Part shown: positions 57,501 to 64,000 of the stretch, piece after piece
How positions within the stretch are numbered: position 1 is the stretch's first letter
Layout: every line of letters starts with the position of its first letter
NCBI RefSeq assembly: GCF_002994745.2
Contig: NC_037093.1
Location: forward strand, 11,946,400 to 12,010,399
Source of the DNA: Rosa chinensis
Lineage: Eukaryota > Streptophyta > Magnoliopsida > Rosales > Rosaceae
Direction: 5' to 3'
Length of the DNA: 64,000 nt
Program-made: the position numbers and the translations under genes
Notes under the pieces: model-generated
Databases searched by the model: none
What the model was told of the DNA's origin: nothing
The model's input: only the letters and a program-made list of their open reading frames with translations

Positions 57501-60200
57501 TCGACGCAACGGAAAGAGTTACTAGTGGAAGCCGATCCATATACATCTTTATGAGTCAAAGTGGACTAGCCATATTCTACGAATTGGGCTATTTCTCCAC
57601 CCGGATGGAGCTTATTTTCTGGCACGTCCTTATACTCGGAAAGCTTTCGCAATATTCGTTTTGGGAGGCAGAAGGCTTGCAATGTCATTCCATCAGAGCT
57701 CGGCGATCAAGAACAGTTACGTAATGAATTCAAATCCATCTCTTTCTCGGTGCAAAGGAAAGTCAATTTATAGTGCTCCAGATAGGAATGGTCTTTCCCA
57801 ACTGTAGTAATGGGCGGCGACTTGAGAAGAGATTCTACCGTTCCGGCAGCTCGTTAGAATCCACGGATTTCAATCCATTCTATTAGATTTAGATTTCCAC
57901 ACGGAAACTTTCTTTCAAAACTCTCTTTCTTTCACGTAGCAAAGCTATCAAGGAAGAATGCATTCGTTTCAAACGATTCTTTTACCCGGCGGTGCGTAAC
58001 TTCTTCACTTCGTTTATTTCATAACCTAATGTCCTTATATTCAATCAATTGAGACTTTGTAGCCCCGCTTTGTGGTTTACTGCACCCCGCCTCCGCGCGG
58101 GCACCTCTTCTTCCGAGCGCCCTTACTTCGTCGCCTTTTGCGAGTCAAGCTACTTAATTTCAGAACTTGTTTTGGAATTCTGGGTCCCAGCATTTCAACA
58201 CTTTTTTGTGGCGGGCCCTGCGGCCGTAAAGAAAGGAGCCAAAAGCACTCAAACTTTGCGAGAAAGGATTCCCCAATAGCTGAGATTGGTACTAGAATTC
58301 GCGAATCTAGAGAGCACCAACGATGTTGACCGGGAGGGAAAGGAGCAATTAAAGCCTTTCATCTCAATCAAATGACCGAAATGGAGACTCTATTCTTGTT
58401 GGCAAATGCAAATACGAATTCGAATCCACTGATTTCCATCCCCATGTTCTCTGAGCAATGACCTTTGTTTCCAACAAACAGTAATGGAGATTTGTTGCAA
58501 ACTGTCTGCGAATCCCGGGCTTTTCTCGCTTGTTGCTTTCTTTCTTCGCATGCTTTCGCGCATTAAAAAAAAATGTCTTCTGGGGCGAACTCCCTATCTT
58601 GATCGAAGTCCTGAAAGGCTTGGTTATGGTAGTCCCTCGGTCTATAAGATGTAGGCTTATCAAGCTGAGGGAATTGCATAGTCAAGAGGAACTAAGTGCT
58701 GGTGATCGGAGCGTGGGGAACTCAGGCCGCTGGTAGTAGAGGCAATGCAATTGAACCAATTTCCTTACACTCTAGCTGAGGGAGAGACTTTCCCTTTACT
58801 TAGAGAGGGGCAGCAATACTACTATGCTCTTCGGTGCTCGTAGGTTGACTTCCCTTATGCACCCAGCCGCTTCACTAATGTGAATAGGTTATACAGAAGG
58901 GTGGGTTGGTTATATACTCTTATGCGCGTTCCTTCTTAGAACCTTTTGGTATGTATTGCCCCCGATCAGATCCACCAGACAAGAAACTCAATTCCGCACT
59001 GCTGCTGAGTCGTCGGACTTATCCACCAAGGGATTCGTGGAATTTCTGTGGATTGCGTTGGAGGAAATCTACCAAAGCTAGGCAGATAGATAGACTCCTT
59101 TCCCTCTGCTAAGGGGGAGCAAGAAACTAAATCAAATGATTGTTTTTTAATCAGCGCCCCCTTTTGGGTATGCAGGTACTAAGAGTCTTCTCACTACCAA
59201 CCAGCAGACATCATCTGGCTGGGTCTTGCCGGTATCAACAACAAGAAAAAAACAACCAAATGGAAACAGCAACTAACTATGGCTCTTGGCCCAGACAACG
59301 TCCTAGGCGTAGGGGAGATCGGAGCAACAGGGAACGCCTAGACGACGTTTTTATTCCCGGGCTGCAGTAAGTAGATCGAGAGGTCGTTCCGCCCTTGTCC
59401 CCGAATATGGGTAATATGTTCTCAAAAAAAAAGTAGCTCCAATCTGACCTAGCTGGCGAGCGATCCCAGTTCGCGGCAGAGAACAAGACAGCAAGCGAGC
59501 GTACCTTTGTTCGCTTCTTCTCCACCAAGCACGGAAGTTTAAGGATAACTGTAGGTCGGTGGCTACCTAAGGAAACTCCGATTCGATCCGCCCCCCCGGC
59601 TGGGAGGCATCTACCTCATCCCGATCACAAGGAGAGGTTCACCATGATGGGGGTACTTCTTTTTTTCCCTTCCGGAAAGAATGAAATACATAGGGGACCA
59701 TCCTTTTGTTGCGGCATGCTCCTCATATTTACGGATTCGCAGGGGCCTCAGGCCCTACTTAGTTTCGCAAGCCTTTGTCATTGTCAGTCAACTAAGTAGG
59801 GCGCCTTTTAATTTAATCTTAAGTAGTCTCTCAGTGGTGCGAAGCGGCTTTGCGCCGGGGAGCGAAAGGTTTAGACCTTAGAAAGTCAGCGAACAGCGGT
59901 TCTTCTATGTAGGTATGGTGTTCCCCCCTTGACTCTCCTAACGTCGAGCTAAGTGACTTCGTAACCTTTTCTTTCGTAGCGTAGTAGAATGAAGGCTACG
60001 CACCGACGCTCTCTTATCTATTAGCCTAAGCGTCTTCGCTAACTCGCTCGCCTACTATACCCTACTATACAATACATTAGTAGGGGCCCGCTTACTTCTA
60101 AAAAAGTAGGGCTAAGTAGCGCCTTTTCCTTTGTGAATAACCCATTCTCATTATCTTTCATAAGTCAAGTAGGCGAACCTATAGGTCCTTAGTAGGCGTT
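54540..60200. other. mitochondrial spacer DNA
   Basis: About 5.7 kb with no gene I can name. It has short unassigned frames (for example 56133-56498 minus, 57179-57472 plus, 58364-58663 minus) and copies of a short AGGTTCTGAAAGAA motif. It looks like ordinary plant mitochondrial intergenic DNA. Confidence 0.5.
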
Positions 60201-60239
60201 GACAAAGAAGAACAGCCGGTTAAAAGACAGCGAATCTTT

Positions 60240-60501
60240 TTCTAAAAAAAAAAAAGAAGAGGCCAGCTTGACAAGCTACCCTTCCTCTGGATCTGAGGAG
60301 AAACATCTCTTTTTTATGACTTCCACTTATCGATCCGAAAAGTGACCGACCAGGGCCCTATTGATGAATGAAAGAAAGGGTTTATGAGCCCTAGCCCTGT
60401 AAGCCCACACCTGTGTAGAGTAGATCGTTCAACACCTGCGGCACAAACCCATTTTTGACCTATTGGTCCTAGTATCATAGGCGACCGAACGGCCGCCCCT
60501 A
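60240..60501 (-). other. 5' part of the trans-spliced group II intron after nad1 exon 1
   Basis: Directly downstream of exon 1 on the minus strand: GGGGCGGCCGTTCGGTCGCC, then CCTATGATACTAGGACCAAT. In angiosperms nad1 exon 1 is followed by the first half of a split group II intron, joined in trans to exon 2. Only position and remembered sequence support this; the extent is approximate. Confidence 0.6.
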
Positions 60502-60888
60502 ATTACTAGACCAACCTGCTATAATAATTCCATAAACACCTAGCGAAGATATGGCAAACAAATAAAGTAGCCCTATGTTCGAATCTGACAATACCATACC
60601 ATAATCAAAAGGTACAACGGCCCGAGCAACCAGACTTAACATAAATGTAGTCACTGGAGCCATTCTAAAAAGGGAGAAATTAGCACTACTTGGTGAAATA
60701 GGTTCTTTTAGAATCAATTTCAAACCATCCGCTAGAGGTTGTAACAATCCGAACGCTCCCACTACATCAGGACCCTTTCGACGTTGCACAAAAGCCATTA
60801 CTTTACGTTCAGCTAGCACTAAAAAGGCTACTCCTAGTAGAAGTGGTAGAATTATTCCAAGTATTTCGGCTGGAACAGCTATGTACGT
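60502..60888 (-). CDS. nad1: NADH dehydrogenase subunit 1, exon 1
   Basis: Membrane subunit of respiratory complex I next to the quinone site. Exon 1 reads from the ACG at 60886-60888 ([17 protein letters not shown]), which plant mitochondria convert to AUG by RNA editing, to IIIAGWSSN at the splice site (within about 3 bases). Upstream in-frame codons (MNRKSK) make a longer open frame to 60906 but are not the known start. Conserved matrix loop: [20 protein letters not shown] and [18 protein letters not shown] Ser where Leu is expected ([10 protein letters not shown]) fits an unedited TCA. Other nad1 exons are not here, as expected for a trans-spliced gene. Confidence 0.9.
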
Positions 60889-60901
60889 TTTCGATTTTCT
60901 A

Positions 60902-60979
60902 TTCACTCATGATCTGGCCTGGTCGACTCGATCATGATATTTCACTCATGATCTGGCCTGGTCGACCCAATCATGATAT
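60902..60979. repeat. 39-bp tandem duplication upstream of nad1
   Basis: TTCACTCATGATCTGGCCTG... occurs at 60902 and again at 60941 with two base differences, immediately 5' of nad1 exon 1. Each unit holds ATCATGAT palindromes. Confidence 0.85.
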
Positions 60980-61448
60980 TGAAGGATGGGACCTTTTCTC
61001 GAAAAACTCCGGATCGAGTTGAAGGTGGTGCAACATCGAATCTTGTTACCTTACTTCGAATGGAATCTTAGCCCGCCTCACTTGCTTTCTGTACTGCATA
61101 AGGTTCTGAAAGAAAGTAAAGGGATTTCCTTCTAACTAGTGGCTGAGAGTAAGCAAGCTACCTTCATTCAACAGATTTGTGGTTGAGTCAATAAGGGTCG
61201 GGAATCTTTGCTCTTCTCTTTTGCATTTCCGCTGCCTGCGTTCTTCTTCGTGTCCGTCCGTATCGCAAAGCTGGTCGACGCCAGCTGTAATGGTTCATTT
61301 CGGGAGTTTGAACACCATCCCAAAAATACAACCTGTCAAAGGTATCTAACCTTCCTTCTGAGTGGAAATCCAATCCCGTTTTGTCTTTTTTGCATAAAAA
61401 CCAAGCTAATATAATATATATATATTTCTTTTAAACCCGTTCTTCCGA
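60980..61448. other. mitochondrial spacer
   Basis: No gene identified. Contains the fifth copy of the AGGTTCTGAAAGAA motif at 61100 and a TA repeat near 61411-61425. Confidence 0.5.
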
Positions 61449-61555
61449 CCCCTCCAAAAATGACCTTCTCCAGTGTTACCTAAACCAAGTAGGTCCTGAG
61501 CGGATCCCACGTTAGCCCCAAAACGTTGGTCTCTAACTATAAAAGTAAATGCCCC
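61449..61555 (-). pseudogene. psbC: plastid psbC fragment (CP43), damaged
   Basis: On the minus strand from the gap edge: GAFTFIVRDQRFGANVGSAQ, matching the photosystem II CP43 protein in the region before ...GPTGLGKYLMRSPTGE. A one-base loss follows the SAQ codons, GLG is still readable, about 20 bases are missing, and TGE.VIFGG (ACTGGAGAAGGTCATTTTTG) resumes with an extra base. A plastid piece inside mitochondrial DNA is common in plants. The N gap cuts it off. Confidence 0.75.
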
Positions 61556-61655
61556 NNNNNNNNNNNNNNNNNNNNNNNNNNNNNNNNNNNNNNNNNNNNN
61601 NNNNNNNNNNNNNNNNNNNNNNNNNNNNNNNNNNNNNNNNNNNNNNNNNNNNNNN
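61556..61655. other. assembly gap, 100 N
   Basis: Exactly 100 N, the conventional placeholder for a gap of unknown size. It falls between mitochondrial DNA and nuclear-looking DNA. Confidence 0.99.
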
Positions 61656-62121
61656 AATATTATGTGTCATAACATATGAGAACAATTTCATGAGTGAATG
61701 AAAAAAGGAAATCGACTAACCCTCTTAACTTTTTGTTTTTTTTTTTTATCAAATCAACAACTTATATGCTATAACTAGTCTCCTGATCGAGCTCACGACC
61801 TCCCACTTACGAAGGCCCTCCCAACTCTTTGATAAATATAGAGCGAAATTACATTGCAAAACGGAAATCTCATCAAAAATGAAATGTTTTAAATCTTTGG
61901 TTTTTTTTTTTTTAGCTAATGAATTGTAAATTTAAATCTAATCGTAATTGCTGCAAATCCAACTATATGTATAAAATTCGATGATATATATTCATAATTT
62001 CATACAGTCATGACCTTCCCAGGACGTCAATCGATCGTTGCACCACTTTTATCAAATATAACATGCATGTGAAGAACTTATGGTAGATCAAGTAAAAACA
62101 GCTTTGTGAAGAACCTACACA
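61656..62121. other. 3' flank of the F-box locus
   Basis: AT-rich, nuclear-like sequence with poly-T runs near 61735 and 61902. No gene seen. Confidence 0.5.
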
Positions 62122-63811
62122 TTACAACTGAATAGTTGGCATAATCCAAATTGGTAGACGATCAGTCGTCTCCACCATGGTCTTGACATGTGTGGGGTAA
62201 GGGTCTAGAAAGCTTTGACTTACGACATTATAAACACCAAAATCATGAGGCGGGAACTCACAACCCGCACGAGAACGATCATGGTTGAAGTATATGCAAT
62301 TTGGTTGACATGTAGGAAAATTGGAAGCCAAAACTGACACTGAAGAGTTATCTCCGACGAAAAGAGCAACATCACCTAACGACTGTTTCTCAATCCATTC
62401 GCACTCGTCCAAATTCAATTCAAAAATTCTAAATTTTCTTGTCACACGTTTGCCAACTTCATAATCAAATTTAATGTACCTCTGAACCATCAAAATTACT
62501 CTTTCTTTTGCTTCCACAAGATATCTCTTGACGAAGACCTTTTGTTCAACACCGCAAGCAGCCAATTTCACATCTGAGCTAGACTGAGGAGTCACTTTAA
62601 AAGAATAAAGTTCGCTCCCATAATTAACGCCATAGAACTTATCTTCAACTCGAGCAACTTCTTCAATTCCACGGCAGCCATTAATAACTATACTACTAAC
62701 ACTTGTGCCCACTCTTTCATCTATATAAGTCCATGTTTGTCTTTACCAAGTCTAATAAAAGCCAACCGAAGTCTTTCCTCGTATATGACTACTACAATGC
62801 AATCGTTTGCATCTGATGCAGGGTCAGCTGAAAGTGTAGCCTTGTGTACATAATATTGACAACGTTCAACCCAATCGTCCCTATTTTTTCGACGAACTCT
62901 GACCCACTTTCTCCAACCTGGAGGTGTTAGTGGAGGAAGGCGAATGACCGAATTTTCTTTTCTCTCCTCCCTTTCACCCTAAAGAATGGATTTACTAGAG
63001 TTACTCCGAGATTCTTATCCACAACATTCCAATCTGCAAATATTAACCACCCTTTTGAAGATCCACATAACCGCTTATTTGGCACTCGCAATTGCAAATC
63101 AAGGATCTTGTTGTCCATTGCGTTATATAATTTCCATAAATCTTCTTCCCCAGTATAAATCAAGAGCATCGGAGGAGGAGCCATCATGGCAAGTTTGCTT
63201 TTATTATCCTTTGCCACAGAATACCATGACATACAAACAAGGCTGAATCGCATATAGTCTGTTGTTACCATCAATCTCTCAACCACTGAATCCAAAAGGT
63301 TCTTAGGCAAATTTGACCAATCTGAGTAGGAAAAAGAAAGATAGATTAGAAGATGACAATGAAGAACGAGATGTCCCTGTTTTATTTTTGTACCATAATT
63401 TTTAGAAAAAAAATAATAATAATAATAAAGTATAGGAACTAAAGAGCTTTTTATGGAAACAGTCCAAGGTCGACACAAGAGTTGGTAACCAAACTGACCG
63501 CCAAGTTCGACCTAAAAACAACTCACCAACAAATTAATCAAAAGGCACAACTGAGAAAGAAAATTTACTGACAAATTCGAGTATCAAGATTCTAAACCCT
63601 ATTATTCACTTGAACAAAATTAAACGGTTCCAACAAGTCATCAAGATGCAAGAATAATATAGGATGCTCTATTTAATTTCTTATGACTAGCTATCTTGAT
63701 GATGCGGTACTAAGAACTTGCAGATCTGTCAGATTTTGGTTGTAAAAATGAAAGACATAATTAACATATATAGCAACATAAATCTGTGCAAGAATAGGTA
63801 CCTCGATCCAT
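62122..63811 (-). pseudogene. F-box protein, SKIP23/DUF295 type, two frameshifts
   Basis: F-box proteins link targets to SCF ubiquitin ligases. Exon 1 is 63802-63811 (ATGGATCGAG, donor GTACCT); exon 2 starts at 63322 after ...CTACTCAG, giving MDRDWSNLPKNLLDSVVERL and LVCMSWYSVAKDN, the F-box. The DUF295-type domain follows: PPPMLLIYTGEEDLWKLYN, RLCGSSKGWLIF, VTLVNPFFRVKGR, then after a lost A near 62951-62961 RLPPLTPPGWRKWVRV and NDCIVVVIYEERLRLAFIRL. After a second lost A near 62735-62738 come GTSVSSIVINGCRG, LDECEWIEKQSLGDVALFVG and NCIYFNHDR, ending at TAG/TAA by 62122 (MPTIQL). Total about 400 codons if both As were present. Both lesions are single-base losses in A runs; otherwise the gene is intact, so errors are possible. 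Confidence 0.85.
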
Positions 63812-64000
63812 AATTTCCAATGGATAAGAAGATTTATTGAAAATGCTTAGAGTAGTTTGAGCTTTCTGCAGTTTAATTGACTAGGAGCTATCAGCAGCTT
63901 GAGTCAGATCTAACTTTAGCTTATTATCTGGCTTTCTTTGGTTTCCTCTAGCTTCTTCTTGATCCAAAGAGGTCCAAGTAATTGAGAAAAAGAAAGCCTC
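63812..64000. other. 5' flank of the F-box locus
   Basis: Promoter-side DNA of the minus-strand F-box gene. Repeated AGCTT-like words, but no definite TATA box assigned. Confidence 0.4.

Noticed and set aside
60889..60906. Upstream ATG extension of nad1
   Set aside because: The family start is the ACG at 60886-60888, made into AUG by editing; the upstream six codons are not part of known nad1 proteins.

Overview
The window is plant nuclear DNA carrying a large block of mitochondrial DNA. The nuclear part has split genes with GT-AG introns, a caffeoyl-CoA O-methyltransferase gene, a SKIP23/DUF295-type F-box locus and a dense load of plant retrotransposons. The mitochondrial part has angiosperm cox1, atp6 and nad1, with cytosines still present at positions that plants correct by RNA editing. 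The organism is a eudicot; Rosaceae is only my guess from the general look of the genes. A run of exactly 100 N at 61556-61655 marks a scaffold join.

Layout. (1) 1-8000: a complete five-exon CCoAOMT gene (minus strand) with two MYB-type AC elements and a TATA box, a decayed pyruvate decarboxylase 5' end, a Ty3/gypsy relic, and an intact 433-aa ALP1/harbinger-derived protein (minus strand). (2) 8000-18300: gene-poor DNA with a SINE-like insert, a ~420-bp tandem duplication that can be read through one solo LTR and three poly-A retroposon inserts, and a broken GH3 (acyl-amido synthetase) pseudogene. (3) 18306-42975: two members of one Ty3/gypsy family with the order gag-PR-RT-RNH-archaeal-type RNH-IN and a long antisense ORF downstream of pol. 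They lie head to head: element 1 on the minus strand is cut in gag at 31950, where the LTR of element 2 (plus strand) begins. Inside them sit a hAT element carrying a long-TIR element, and two solo LTRs with perfect 5-bp target duplications.

(4) About 42980-61555: ~18.6 kb of mitochondrial DNA. It opens with a linear-mitochondrial-plasmid block: an intact 999-aa phage-type RNA polymerase overlapping by one base a protein-primed family-B DNA polymerase. The latter breaks off after its exonuclease domain and runs directly into the C-terminal part of atp6. Further along are a Ty3 reverse transcriptase relic, a 5' scrap of rrn18, cox1 (minus strand, one frameshift), a tRNA-like remnant, nad1 exon 1 (minus strand, ACG start) and a damaged plastid psbC piece next to the gap. 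(5) 61656-64000: a two-exon F-box gene (minus strand) with two single-base frameshifts.

Working genes are few: CCoAOMT (lignin methylation) and the ALP1-like gene look functional; the F-box gene may be functional if its two homopolymer indels are sequencing errors. The most interesting structure is the plasmid polymerase pair fused to atp6. Whether the mitochondrial block is a true nuclear insertion (NUMT) or an assembly chimera cannot be decided here.
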